From Rhodococcus yunnanensis NBRC 103083 (lineage in GTDB: Bacteria; Actinomycetota; Actinomycetes; Mycobacteriales; Mycobacteriaceae), in assembly GCF_001895005.1 (NCBI RefSeq), contig NZ_BCXH01000001.1:124001-188000 (forward strand): DNA of 64,000 bases, read 5' to 3'. Under the pieces are notes generated by a model. The model was not told the origin of the DNA and did no database searches. It was given only the letters and a program-made list of their open reading frames with translations. The translations under genes and the position numbers were made by a program. Positions 35,060-43,868 of this stretch are shown here, piece by piece; the stretch's first letter is position 1, and each line of letters begins with the position of its first letter.

Positions 35060-36333
35060 GGGACAGGGACCGTGGTGGCTGGATCCTCGACGAGGATGTC
35101 TTTGAGCTTGTGTGCGTCGTCGGCGAGTTTGTCGACGTCGACGTGGCGACCTACGGCGGTGCGGGCACCGACGTAGTCGCGCATGTGGTTGAGGGTATCG
35201 ACCGCGACGATGATGCTGCCGTCCAGATAGACCACTGAGAAGCTTCCGGAACTGGGGTCACCTCGCACGACTGTGGCGTCGTAACCGAGGGCCAGGCCGA
35301 CAGTCTTGAATTTGATGTCGTACTGATTGGACCAGAACCATGGCTGCGGGTCGTACGCGACAGCATTGCCGATGATCGACTGCGCGACACCCTTGGCCTG
35401 TTCGACAGCATTCTGAATCGACTCGAGACGCACCCTGCCTGCGGGGTGTCGGTCGTAGGGGAAGGTGACGCAGTCACCTGCGGCGAAGATGTCCGTGATG
35501 CTCGTCCTGCCGAAACCGTCCACATCCACGGCGCCGATGCCGGCCGCGCCTGCGTCGAGCAGGGGAGCGACCGAGGTCACGAGTCCGACTGCCACGAGGA
35601 CGTGGTCTGCGGAGATCTGCTCTCCGGTTGCGAGGGTGACGCCGGTGACCTGCCCGTTGTGGCCGTCGATCCGGGTCACCTGAGAGTTGCGATGGACGTC
35701 GACGCCGGCTTCGGTGTGCCTGCGGAGGAAGTATTCGGATACAGCGGTACCGGTCACCCTGGCCAGCAGCCTGTCCTGGGCCTCGAGCACCGTCACGCGG
35801 ATGCCTGCAGTGCTCAGCACCGCGGCGGCCTCCAATCCGACGAAACCGCCACCGACGATGACGTAGTGCTCGGCCGAGGCAAGTGATCCCTTGATGTCGT
35901 GGGCATCCTCCAGAGTGCGCAGATTGTGCACTCCGGCAAGGTCTTCTCCCTCGATTCCCAGACGGCGGGCGGAACCACCTGCAGCCCACACGAGCGTCGA
36001 GTACGTGATCGACAGACCTCCGTCGGTGCCGACAGACTTGGTGGCTGGGTCGATCCGGACGACTTTCTGCCCCAGAAGCAGGCTCACGCCGGACTCAACC
36101 CAGTACTCCGCGTCGCGGATGAGCAAACTGTCCTGAGTTGCTTCACCCTTGAGGTAGGCCTTGCTCAGGGGTGGTCGCTCGTACGGTGGAATGTCCTCGG
36201 CATTGACGATGGCGATCGTGCCGTCGAATCCGTGGCTGACGAGCTCTACTGCGACGTGTGCGCCTGCATGCCCTCCGCCGACGATGACGACATCGAAGGT
36301 GAGCTGCCGATCCGAGTCCGAGGCGGTTGTCAC
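35056..36333 (-). CDS. Ferredoxin reductase, FAD/NADH-dependent (putidaredoxin-reductase-like)
   Basis: Flavoprotein of 425 residues transferring electrons from NADH to the 2Fe-2S ferredoxin encoded just before it. Seen: FDVVIVGGGHAGAHVAVEL, PPYERPPLSKAYLKG, YVIVGGGFVGLEAAAVL and DIFAAGDCVTFPYD. The GTG at 36333 overlaps the ferredoxin stop as GTGA and gives the usual length; the frame is open to 36384 but those codons overlap the ferredoxin gene. It could feed the P450 at 40506, which has no own ferredoxin (inference). Confidence 0.9.
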   Translation of the reverse strand: MTTASDSDRQLTFDVVIVGGGHAGAHVAVELVSHGFDGTIAIVNAEDIPPYERPPLSKAYLKGEATQDSLLIRDAEYWVESGVSLLLGQKVVRIDPATKSVGTDGGLSITYSTLVWAAGGSARRLGIEGEDLAGVHNLRTLEDAHDIKGSLASAEHYVIVGGGFVGLEAAAVLSTAGIRVTVLEAQDRLLARVTGTAVSEYFLRRHTEAGVDVHRNSQVTRIDGHNGQVTGVTLATGEQISADHVLVAVGLVTSVAPLLDAGAAGIGAVDVDGFGRTSITDIFAAGDCVTFPYDRHPAGRVRLESIQNAVEQAKGVAQSIIGNAVAYDPQPWFWSNQYDIKFKTVGLALGYDATVVRGDPSSGSFSVVYLDGSIIVAVDTLNHMRDYVGARTAVGRHVDVDKLADDAHKLKDILVEDPATTVPVP

Positions 36334-36629
36334 GGAACTGTGACCTCGATTTCCGTCATGGTGTCGCGCAGGGTGAGCTGACATCCGAGTCGACTGGCGT
36401 CGGTGCGGTCCTCGGCAAGTTCGAGGAGATCCTCTTCCTCCTCGGACGCGGGGCTGAACCCTTGCGGTTCTTCGAGGTACACGTGGCAGGTGGCGCAGGA
36501 CAGCTCACCGCCGCACTCGCCGTCGATCCTCGGTAGCTGGTGCTGCGTGGCGACCTGCATTATGGAGTCGCCTGGTGCGCCCTCGACGGTCACGACCTGG
36601 TCGTCGACTCTGAACAGAACCTTCACCAC
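36330..36629 (-). CDS. 2Fe-2S ferredoxin, adrenodoxin/putidaredoxin type
   Basis: Electron carrier of 99 residues. Cluster ligands C39, C45, C48 and C83 in CGGELSCATC and GCQL match the vertebrate-type spacing C-x5-C-x2-C...C; the acidic stretch EEEEDLLELAEDRTD is the usual partner-docking helix. GTG start with aggagg upstream. First gene of the ferredoxin-reductase-HtaA unit. Confidence 0.93.
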   Translation of the reverse strand: MVKVLFRVDDQVVTVEGAPGDSIMQVATQHQLPRIDGECGGELSCATCHVYLEEPQGFSPASEEEEDLLELAEDRTDASRLGCQLTLRDTMTEIEVTVP

Positions 36630-37076
36630 GAGACGATCCTCCTATATCAGTTTCAAACTGGGCTCGGTGCTCGACTTACTCGCCAAGCCCTCGCTGACAG
36701 GCTGGGCGAGCAATCGGCCAACCGTGCTCATGGTCGATGCAAGCGCGATGAGTATTGCCCGTGACTCATCGTAGGTCGGTTCCAATAGATTGTAAAGATT
36801 GAGAGTTTAAAGACGAGTGGTCGGCTCGGCGGCAGCACGGGAGCGGCTCGGCACTCGGGTTGTCGACGATCGGTGAGATCCGATCGGAATCTCCTCGAGT
36901 GGATCCTCAGCATACTGTCGGTCGATCGGGCTCCGGCTTGTCGGGTGGCGGAGCGCGAGTGCCGATCCGACGGCGCGTCGTGGCTGTGTCGAATCGACGA
37001 CCCAATCGAGTGGTCGTTGTTAATATTTTCAATGATTACATTGACGGTTGCTGTTCGATCCCAGGGAGGACTTGCG
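36630..37076. other. 447-bp divergent region before the ferredoxin and SMP-30 units
   Basis: No convincing gene; open frames here lack codon bias and homology. It contains the palindrome CAGTTTCAAACTG (36648-36660) next to the ferredoxin ribosome site and an AT-rich segment TAATATTTTCAATGAT (37021-37036) before the SMP-30 gene, similar to one at 42938-42951. Confidence 0.55.
36648..36660. promoter_or_regulatory. Perfect 13-bp palindrome CAGTTTCAAACTG
   Basis: Six-base arms around one base, about 19 bp upstream of the ferredoxin GTG and just before its aggagg. Position suits a repressor site overlapping the transcription start. Confidence 0.45.
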
Positions 37077-38024
37077 TTGGGCGAATCCGAGATTGTCGTA
37101 TCCGAAATTGCGGTAGGCGGGGAAAGAGAACACGAAGCGCGCTCGGTGGCCACAGGATTTTCGTGGCCGGAGTGCCCGCGGTGGCACAACGGTCGGATGT
37201 GGTTCACCGACATGTACACAGGCACGCTCAGAGTCGTCGACGAGTCGGGGAATGTCACTGTCACGATCGATGCGTCCGGCCGGGCGGACGCTGCCGGCGC
37301 GCCCATTGCGCTCGGCGGATACGGGTGGCTACCTGATGGCCGTCTGATCGTCGTATCGATGTTCGAACGGTTGTTGCTGGTTCACGATGGGCCGGATTCG
37401 ACGTCGCTTTCGGTCTACGCGGATCTGACCGGAGTGGCGCCATTCCCGATCAACGACATGGTCGTCGCAGCCGACGGATCCGCATACGTCACGCAGTTGG
37501 GATTCGACTACTTCGCCGGCGGCGATCCTGTGCCGTCTCCGATAATTCTTGTCGACTCCACCGGACACGCCACCGAAATGAACTCCGCCAGGCCGCTGTT
37601 GGGCGCAAACGGTATCGCGATTTCTGCCGACGGCCGTCAGGTCTACACAGCCGAGGCATTCGCGAATCGGATCGTCGTGATGGATCGGTCGAATGACGGT
37701 GAGCTGAGCGGGAGTCGCGACTTTGTCGAATGTCCTTCTCTGCCAGACGGTATTTCGCTCGACGACGAAGGTGGAGTGTGGGTCGCAATGCCGGGAAGTG
37801 GGCGCGTCGTTCGGTTCTCGGGTGAGGGCATCGCCACCGATTCGGTGCTCATCCCGCTGCAACAAGGCCTCGGTTCAGCGTGTCTGCTCGGCGGACCGGG
37901 TCGAAGCACTCTCTATGTCACGGTGGGTACGGCCGTCGAAGACCAGGCCGAGTCGGTACTGAACAATGCGGGCAGTATCTGGTCTGTCGATGTCGGTTAC
38001 AGCGGAGGAGCCACGCGGCCGTGA
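37077..38024 (+). CDS. SMP-30/gluconolactonase-like beta-propeller hydrolase, copy 2
   Basis: Six-bladed lactonase-like protein of about 315 residues. Seen: FSWPECPRWHNGRMWFTDM (metal Glu), INDMVVAADGSAYVTQ (Asn-Asp), GANGIAISADGRQVYTAE and LPDGISLDDEGGVWVAM. Cytoplasmic. The TTG at 37077 is preferred because gggagga lies six bases upstream; an ATG at 37032 is in frame but has no ribosome site. Same fold as the protein at 7847 but clearly divergent, suggesting a different lactone. A terminator separates it from the convergent crotonase gene. Confidence 0.85.
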   Translation: MGESEIVVSEIAVGGEREHEARSVATGFSWPECPRWHNGRMWFTDMYTGTLRVVDESGNVTVTIDASGRADAAGAPIALGGYGWLPDGRLIVVSMFERLLLVHDGPDSTSLSVYADLTGVAPFPINDMVVAADGSAYVTQLGFDYFAGGDPVPSPIILVDSTGHATEMNSARPLLGANGIAISADGRQVYTAEAFANRIVVMDRSNDGELSGSRDFVECPSLPDGISLDDEGGVWVAMPGSGRVVRFSGEGIATDSVLIPLQQGLGSACLLGGPGRSTLYVTVGTAVEDQAESVLNNAGSIWSVDVGYSGGATRP

Positions 38025-38033
38025 GTTGACACG

Positions 38034-38074
38034 TCCGAGCGGAACCGATCTTCGACACGCGGGTTCCGCTCGGA
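38034..38074. terminator. Hairpin terminator between SMP-30 and crotonase genes
   Basis: Perfect 13-bp stem (tccgagcggaacc at 38034-38046 with 38062-38074) and 15-base loop, between convergent genes. Confidence 0.75.
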
Positions 38075-38093
38075 TGTCACGAAACCGATCGGA

Positions 38094-38882
38094 TCAGCGG
38101 CCGGTCCACCGAGGTGGACGCTTTTCGAGGAATGCGGCGACACCCTCGTGCACATCTTCGGTCGCGTTGACCGCATCAGTGCCCTCGCGGCTCAGTCTCC
38201 AACCGACCGAGTCGTCGGCCCAGGTGCCCTGGACGACGATTGCCCTGGTCGCGCGGACCGCCACGGGTGCATTGGCAGTGATTCGCCTGGCAAGTGCGCG
38301 CGCGGCCTCGAGGACCTGACCGGGTTCGGCCGACACGTTGACCAGCCCGTGCCGCTCGGCGGTCGCGCAATCGATCGGGTCGCCGGTCAATGCGGCTTCC
38401 ATGGCGAGGTTGAACGGGATCTTTCGTCCGAGGCGGAAGTTGCCACCCGCAGCGGCGACGAGGCCACGCTTGACTTCCGGGATCCCGAAGGTCGAGTTCG
38501 TTGCCGCAACGATGAGATCGCACGCGAGCGCAATCTCTGCACCGCCGGCCAGGGCTGGGCCCTCGACCGCAGCGATCAAGGGCTTGGTCCGGTCGCGTTT
38601 GACGATTCCGGCGAATCCACCACGCTCGGTCTGCATGAGTGCGGCTTCGCCGCGCCCGACTGCACGCAGATCGGCGCCTGCGCAGAACACCGGGGGAGTG
38701 CCGGTGATGATGGCGACCCAGGCGTCGTCGTCCGCCTCGAACGCATCGATGGACGCTTCGAGCCCGTCCGTCACAGGGCCGTCGACAGCGTTGCGTGCCT
38801 TGGGACGGTCGATCGTGATGGTCACGATGTGCTCGGCGATCTCGTAACGAACGAACTCGCCCGTCTCGGGGATGTTGGTCAT
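38094..38882 (-). CDS. Enoyl-CoA hydratase/isomerase family (crotonase)
   Basis: CoA-thioester enzyme of 262 residues. Oxyanion hole segments VFCAGADLRA and GPALAGGAEIALACD are intact, and IPEVKRGLVAAAGG keeps a Glu at a usual catalytic position. Likely hydrates or isomerises an enoyl-CoA in the acid degradation part of the pathway. ATGA overlap with the SDR upstream, so coupled. The frame is open far upstream, but only this start gives the crotonase N-terminus. Confidence 0.88.
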   Translation of the reverse strand: MTNIPETGEFVRYEIAEHIVTITIDRPKARNAVDGPVTDGLEASIDAFEADDDAWVAIITGTPPVFCAGADLRAVGRGEAALMQTERGGFAGIVKRDRTKPLIAAVEGPALAGGAEIALACDLIVAATNSTFGIPEVKRGLVAAAGGNFRLGRKIPFNLAMEAALTGDPIDCATAERHGLVNVSAEPGQVLEAARALARRITANAPVAVRATRAIVVQGTWADDSVGWRLSREGTDAVNATEDVHEGVAAFLEKRPPRWTGR

Positions 38883-39592
38883 GCCGATGCCTCGTTGTTG
38901 GAGGAGCCGCCGACGGGGATTCGTCCGTATGGCCCTCTGGCCGCTGCGCGGACGTCGATCTCGCCGACTTGCACGTACGGCGGAAGCGTAGTGAGCCAGC
39001 GCACCACCTCGGCGACATCCTCGCTGGTGAGGGACGCGTAGGGCTTGACGGTGTCCTCGACCATGCCGGTTTCGACCGGGCCGGGCGAGACGACGTGGAC
39101 GTTGATCCCGTCCCGTTCGAGTTCGTTGCTCAATACAGCTGCGAGTGTGTTCATGCCGGACTTCGCTGCGGCATAGGCGCCGGTGCCACGCATCGCAAGC
39201 TTGGGCGCGATCGACGAGATCAGAATGATCCGTCCGCCCGGACGCAGCGCAGGCAGGCTCGCTCGCACCAACACGTAGGCCGATCGCAGATTGACCCGGA
39301 TGACGTTGTCGAAGTCCGCGAGGCTCTGCTCTGTCAACGACTGCGGATTGAGCACACCGACCGAATGCACGATGACGTCGATCTCGCCTGCCGCGTCGAC
39401 GACGCGTGCGGTGACGGCCTCGTCGGCGCAATCGCCTGCAACGGCAGTGGCTCCCAATTCATCGGCGATGGTCTGTAGTTCGACCTCGCGGCGAGCGTTG
39501 AGGACGAGTTCGTAGCCTTCGGCGTGTAGGGCGCGGGCGCATGCGCCCCCGATACCACCGGTGGCGCCGGCGACAATAGCGCGTCGGCTCAT
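38879..39592 (-). CDS. Short-chain dehydrogenase/reductase (SDR)
   Basis: NAD(P)-dependent enzyme of 237 residues. Seen: IVAGATGGIGGACARAL, VHSVGV (an atypical NAG region), ILISSIAP (Ser) and GAYAAAKSGMN (catalytic YAAAK). It precedes the crotonase with an overlap and has its own promoter region carrying a version of the shared motif. Together they could perform hydration and hydroxyacyl-CoA oxidation, as in beta-oxidation (inference). Confidence 0.88.
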   Translation of the reverse strand: MSRRAIVAGATGGIGGACARALHAEGYELVLNARREVELQTIADELGATAVAGDCADEAVTARVVDAAGEIDVIVHSVGVLNPQSLTEQSLADFDNVIRVNLRSAYVLVRASLPALRPGGRIILISSIAPKLAMRGTGAYAAAKSGMNTLAAVLSNELERDGINVHVVSPGPVETGMVEDTVKPYASLTSEDVAEVVRWLTTLPPYVQVGEIDVRAAARGPYGRIPVGGSSNNEASA

Positions 39593-39637
39593 GCGCGGCC
39601 TCCTTGAGAGTGTGGGAAGTGATGATGAATTAGACTA

Positions 39638-39651
39638 TATATATAGATGAT
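39638..39651. promoter_or_regulatory. Shared operator-like motif, weaker copy (TATAT-ATAG-ATGAT)
   Basis: Right arm ATGAT perfect, centre ending TAG as in other copies, left arm diverged. It lies 46 bp upstream of the SDR start, inside a run of alternating TA that could be a -10 region. Confidence 0.4.
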
Positions 39652-39693
39652 AAGGGTTGTGTAGGCGGACAAGGTGGTCGCCTGAGGTAGCGG

Positions 39694-40476
39694 TCAGATG
39701 TCGCTTTCCAGAACCTCGACCGATGCTCCTTGATCGCCGACATACGGCTGCGACTTCTGCAAATGCTCACGCATTGCCTCGATCGCGCCCAAGGCGTCGC
39801 CCGCGGCGATCAACGACACAACGCGTCGATGTGCCTTGACCACACCACGTTGATATCGGGCATCGGGGTAGTTTCCACCGGCCGAACGTCGGACTGCCCA
39901 TTGACGCTCCTGAGAGCTCCACACCGACTCAAGTGCGCTGGTGACGATCGAGATCGAGGTGTTGCCGCACAGTTCGACTATGGCTTTGTGGAACTGGAGT
40001 GCACACGAGGTGAATTCGTAACTCTTGCCGATCTCGACGGTGTTGTCGTCGACGAGTGCGTCGAGCGTGTCGATTGCGTCCTGTCGGGCGGGTCCGACCA
40101 GCCCGGCGACGAGACCCGCACACATGGGTTCGAGAATCTCACGCGCGGCTGCGACGTCGGCGACAGTGGCAGCGCGCGATTGCAGCGTGAGTCCAAGGTG
40201 GTAGGCGGCACTCTCGGAAGTCGGGGCCTGTACTACTGCACCACCGAGCTTGCCCCGCCGGATGCGGAGCAAGCCCTCGGTTTCGAGAATGCGGACAGCT
40301 TCGCGAAGACTTGGACGGCTGACCGAGAATTCCTCCACGAGATCCGCTTCGCGTGGGAGTTCGTCACCGTCGTGCAAGTCCCCGCCGATGATGCGTTTTC
40401 GTAGTTGAGCGGCCACTAGTTCGGCCATGCGAGGTACGCGAGGGGGGATCCCGGTGTGCCCGTTCGGTTTGGACAT
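39694..40476 (-). CDS. GntR-family regulator, FadR/FCD subfamily, copy 1
   Basis: Regulator of 260 residues. Winged HTH near 14-80 (VAAQLRKRIIGGDLHDGDELPREADLVEEFSVSRPSLREAVRILETEGLLRIRRGKLGGA) and an FCD ligand domain with likely metal-binding His in FHKAIVELCGN, KAHRRVVSL and MREHL. Its DNA-binding domain differs from that of the regulator at 58146 at only a few positions, so the two should read the same operator. It follows the P450 gene by 29 bp and may be co-transcribed with it. Confidence 0.92.
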   Translation of the reverse strand: MSKPNGHTGIPPRVPRMAELVAAQLRKRIIGGDLHDGDELPREADLVEEFSVSRPSLREAVRILETEGLLRIRRGKLGGAVVQAPTSESAAYHLGLTLQSRAATVADVAAAREILEPMCAGLVAGLVGPARQDAIDTLDALVDDNTVEIGKSYEFTSCALQFHKAIVELCGNTSISIVTSALESVWSSQERQWAVRRSAGGNYPDARYQRGVVKAHRRVVSLIAAGDALGAIEAMREHLQKSQPYVGDQGASVEVLESDI

Positions 40477-40505
40477 CGGCTCTGGTTCTGCCCCGGTGCC
40501 GCGCC

Positions 40506-41771
40506 CTAGGTCCTGACGATCTTGCCCGAGTGCAGCGGGACGTTCGCAAAACCCGACACGGCCGTATCACGGAGCCAGCGGGGTTCGCCGGTGAGCCTCA
40601 GCTCGGGCATGCGTGAGAACAGGATCGGGTAGCACGCGGCGAGTTCGAGGCGGATCAAGTTGCGGCCCAAGCACTTGTGGATTCCCTCACCGAAGGACAA
40701 GTACTCGTTGGAAGTGCGAGTGACGTCGAACTCGAGCGGGCGTTCGAACTGCGTCTCGTCGCGGTTCGCGGAAATCACCAGAAGCGACACCCAATCACCG
40801 GAGCGGATTCGCTTGTCGCGCAAATCGAAGTCCTCGTTGGCGACACGCGTCAGGCTGCGTGCCGGGCTGGCGAATCGAATCGATTCGTCGACGGCGCCCA
40901 TCACCAGTGACGGGTCGTCGAGGATCGCCTGACGCTGGCTGGGATTGGACAACAGCTGCCAGGTGCCCACACTCAGCGCATGGCGGGTGGTGTCGAAGCC
41001 GCCGAGGATGAGCGCCACGACGACCTGGCGTGCTTCGCGTGGGCTCAGCAGCTCGTGATCGGCCTTCATCTGGCTCAGTATCGTTGCGAAGTCGTCCTTC
41101 GGGTTCGCACGTCGATCGGCGACGAGTCGCTCGCCGTATTCGAGCAATTCCTGGTAGGCGTTCCTGAATGTCGTCAAGGGGTCGTTGTCGACCATGAACC
41201 GAGCGTCGTGCGACTCGATGACGCGTGACGCGGTCAACTGCAGATAGTCCCACTCTTCTCGCGGCACCCCGAGCAACCGTCCGACCACCATGACAGGCAG
41301 CGCAGCGGCAACGTCGTCGACGAAGTTGAAATCGACGTTGTCGTCGATCTTGTCGATGATCTCGTTGACGTACGAGGCGATGTCGGTGCCGAGGCGCTTG
41401 ACGGCGGGAACGCTGAAGTGCTTGTTCAACGGGCGTCGATACACCGAGTGCAGTGGGTCGTCGAGGTAGTCCAGTCGAGTGTCGTAACCCATTTCCATAC
41501 GGCGTTCGGCCGTGGTGCGGGACGGAACGCGGGGCATCCGGGCCCCCTCGCGGTTGCTCAGCAGCTGCGAGTTCTGCAATCCCCACTTGACGTCCTCGTA
41601 CTTGGAGACGACCCAGAACGGGCGCCCGTAGTTCGAGGCGTTGACCAGGCGCACGGGATCGGAATCGCGCAGCTCCTTGAAGGCGCTGAGGTAATCCAGC
41701 GACCCGTACCAGTCCGGGTCCATCAACAGCTCGTCGATGGCACTCAGATCCGTGCTGACATCGATACTCAT
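40506..41771 (-). CDS. Cytochrome P450
   Basis: P450 of 421 residues. I-helix GGFDTT (257-262), ExxR as ESIR (296-299), heme loop SFGEGIHKCLGRN with Cys367. Unrelated closely to the P450 at 15985. No ferredoxin overlaps it, but the VanB-type reductase upstream (41924) and the ferredoxin unit at 35-36.6 kb are candidate partners. The GntR gene lies just downstream. Hydroxylation substrate unknown. Confidence 0.93.
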   Translation of the reverse strand: MSIDVSTDLSAIDELLMDPDWYGSLDYLSAFKELRDSDPVRLVNASNYGRPFWVVSKYEDVKWGLQNSQLLSNREGARMPRVPSRTTAERRMEMGYDTRLDYLDDPLHSVYRRPLNKHFSVPAVKRLGTDIASYVNEIIDKIDDNVDFNFVDDVAAALPVMVVGRLLGVPREEWDYLQLTASRVIESHDARFMVDNDPLTTFRNAYQELLEYGERLVADRRANPKDDFATILSQMKADHELLSPREARQVVVALILGGFDTTRHALSVGTWQLLSNPSQRQAILDDPSLVMGAVDESIRFASPARSLTRVANEDFDLRDKRIRSGDWVSLLVISANRDETQFERPLEFDVTRTSNEYLSFGEGIHKCLGRNLIRLELAACYPILFSRMPELRLTGEPRWLRDTAVSGFANVPLHSGKIVRT

Positions 41772-41879
41772 GCGCTCGATCTCCCTACTGGGTTCTATGG
41801 TGAAGCATGGTGACTTGTTCGCCTACTGTCCAGCTCGCCTACTGTATGACTCCAATCACAGCGGGCGATCTCTTTCAGT

Positions 41880-41892
41880 GTAAATCATTTAC
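41880..41892. promoter_or_regulatory. Perfect 13-bp palindrome GTAAATCATTTAC
   Basis: Six-base arms around one base, about 109 bp upstream of the P450 start and just after the reductase stop. It contains AAATCATTT, related to an arm of the shared motif but with different symmetry. Possible operator of the P450-GntR unit. Confidence 0.45.
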
Positions 41893-41923
41893 TGCGAAGA
41901 TTCAGAATTTCCGCGCCGTTCCG

Positions 41924-42883
41924 TCACAGGTCGAGGACGAGGCGTGATCCGGTGCAGCGGCTCACGCAGATCATCATGGTGTCGCCTGCCGCGCGCTCGT
42001 CGTCGTCGAGGTAGGAGTCACGGTGGTCGACCGTGCCCTCGATGACTGCGGTCTCACACGTGCCGCAGTATCCGTCCTCGCACGAGAATGGAATATGGGA
42101 TACGAGCGGGCGCAGTGCAGTCAGAATCGACTCGTCGGTGCCGACGGTGACCGAGACGCCGGATCGCGTGGCGACAACCTCGAACGTCTCGCCGGTGATA
42201 TCTCCCGCCGACTCACCGACGAAACGCTCGATGTGCAGTTCTGCGGCAACGCCCTGGGTGATGTGCAGCTCGGTCAACAGATCGAGCATCGGCGTCGGAC
42301 CGCACGCGTACACGGCGGCGCCTGCGCCCAGTCGTCCCATTTCCGCAGCGAAATTCGGACGCCCCTCGACGTCGTCGGCGAACACGCTGACGCGATCGGA
42401 ACCGAGGGCCACGACGGAGTCGAGAAACGCCATGGAGGCTCGTGTGCGTCCGCCGTACACCAGGCGCCATGGAGTTCCCGTGGCATCTGCGCGGCGAATC
42501 ATCGGAAGCATCGGGGTGATTCCCACCCCGCCGGCGATGAACAAATACTCGGTGGCGGGCTCCAGGGTGAAGTTGTTACGAGGCAGACCCACCGAGATGT
42601 CCGATCCCACGCTCACGCCATCATGGAATTCTGCCGAACCGCCACGTCCAGCAGGTTCACGCAGCACGGCAATCTCGTAGTGCGAGGGGTCATCGGGATC
42701 GCTGCACAGTGAATAGTGGCGTACAAGCCCGGAAGGGAGCACGATCTCGATATGCGAACCGGGTTCCCACGGCGGCAAGGGAGCTGCAGTCGGGGATTCG
42801 AAACGTGCCAGGACGATCGCGTCCGCGACGAGTTCTGCCTGTGTCACTCGAAGCGTGTCGTAGCGGGTTTCGGTCGAGGCCAC
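41924..42883 (-). CDS. Phthalate-dioxygenase-reductase/VanB-type oxidoreductase
   Basis: Iron-sulfur flavoprotein reductase of 319 residues. Flavin-binding RHYSLCSDP near 57, NAD-binding GGVGITPM and YACGPTPML, then a C-terminal plant-type 2Fe-2S domain CEDGYCGTC followed by MICVSRC. Such reductases feed P450s, Rieske oxygenases or demethylases. GTG at 42883 with gaagga upstream is preferred to the frame extension to 42907. Next gene downstream is the P450 (152-bp gap), a likely partner. Confidence 0.9.
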   Translation of the reverse strand: MASTETRYDTLRVTQAELVADAIVLARFESPTAAPLPPWEPGSHIEIVLPSGLVRHYSLCSDPDDPSHYEIAVLREPAGRGGSAEFHDGVSVGSDISVGLPRNNFTLEPATEYLFIAGGVGITPMLPMIRRADATGTPWRLVYGGRTRASMAFLDSVVALGSDRVSVFADDVEGRPNFAAEMGRLGAGAAVYACGPTPMLDLLTELHITQGVAAELHIERFVGESAGDITGETFEVVATRSGVSVTVGTDESILTALRPLVSHIPFSCEDGYCGTCETAVIEGTVDHRDSYLDDDERAAGDTMMICVSRCTGSRLVLDL

Positions 42884-42946
42884 GTGTTCTTCCTTCCTTC
42901 GGGACACATGTCGAATCGGGACATCCGAGGTGCTCGTAATATTTTG

Positions 42947-42960
42947 ATGATAGAAATGAT
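42947..42960. promoter_or_regulatory. Shared operator-like motif, weak copy (ATGAT-AGAA-ATGAT)
   Basis: Right arm perfect; left arm has one change from ATCAT so it reads more as a direct repeat. It lies between the reductase and the divergent SDR gene. Confidence 0.3.
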
Positions 42961-43097
42961 TGGAATCGCAGCGCTACGGTACTCCTGGAAGCGTGAGGCC
43001 GAGTCCGAACGTCGATCTAATTTCGATACCGGAAGTCTAGTTTATTTGTGAGCATCGAGTCGCGGCAGTCGTGCGGCGGACGAAACATGGAGGAAAA

Positions 43098-43868
43098 ATG
43101 CAGGGTCTGACCGGCAAGAGAGTGATCGTGGCAGGCGGAGCGACCGGTATCGGCGCCGCGACGGCGGAGCGACTGACGGAGGCGGGCGCAGCCGTCGCCA
43201 TCGGTGACGTCAACCTCGAACGCGCTCGTGAGACTGCCGATCGTCTCGTCGCCGCGGGCGGCAAAGCGACCGCAATCGAGTTCGACCTGTCCGACGACCG
43301 TTCGGTCGAGGCCTTCATCACCGAATCCGCTGGATTCCTCGGCGGCGTGGACGGCCTTTTCAACGTCGGCGCAGAAATGACGCCCGCTGTGTTCAAGAAC
43401 GACCTGACCGCCATCGACACCGACATGGAGATCTGGAAGAGGGTTCTCGACGTCAATCTGCTCGGATATGCACGCACTATCAAAGTCGCGTTGCCTCTGA
43501 TGCTCGAGTCCGGTGGAGGCTCGATCGTGAACACCTCGTCCGGCGCTGCCTTCAACGGGCTCAACAATCGAGTCGCCTACTCGGCGTCCAAAGCGGGTGT
43601 GAACGCCCTCAGCCGCCATGTGGCAACTGTGTGGGGCCGCGAGGGAGTTCGCTGCAACAGCGTCATGCCGGGAATGGTCATCGGCGAGACGCAGAAACGC
43701 ATGAACCATCACGAGCTGCACGCGGAGATCATGAGCCGGATCCGTAGCCCGAGACTCGGTGCACCGTCGGACATCGCCGCGATCGTCACATATCTGCTGT
43801 CCGACGACGGCGAGTGGGTCAATGGGCAGTCGTGGAACGTCGACGGCGGACTCAGCCTGAGGGACTGA
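43098..43868 (+). CDS. Short-chain dehydrogenase/reductase (SDR)
   Basis: NAD(P)-dependent enzyme of 256 residues. Seen: VIVAGGATGIGAATAERL, LFNVGAEM, IVNTSSGAAFNG (Ser), VAYSASKAGVN (catalytic YSASK) and C-terminal NGQSWNVDGGLSL. ggagga lies a few bases before the ATG. TGATG overlap with the esterase gene after it, so the two are coupled: alcohol oxidation with ester cleavage (inference). Confidence 0.9.
   Translation: MQGLTGKRVIVAGGATGIGAATAERLTEAGAAVAIGDVNLERARETADRLVAAGGKATAIEFDLSDDRSVEAFITESAGFLGGVDGLFNVGAEMTPAVFKNDLTAIDTDMEIWKRVLDVNLLGYARTIKVALPLMLESGGGSIVNTSSGAAFNGLNNRVAYSASKAGVNALSRHVATVWGREGVRCNSVMPGMVIGETQKRMNHHELHAEIMSRIRSPRLGAPSDIAAIVTYLLSDDGEWVNGQSWNVDGGLSLRD

Noticed and set aside
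36728-37306. 192-codon minus-strand frame in the region before the SMP-30 gene
   Set aside because: Ser/Arg-rich, no ribosome site and overlaps the start of the clear plus-strand SMP-30 gene.
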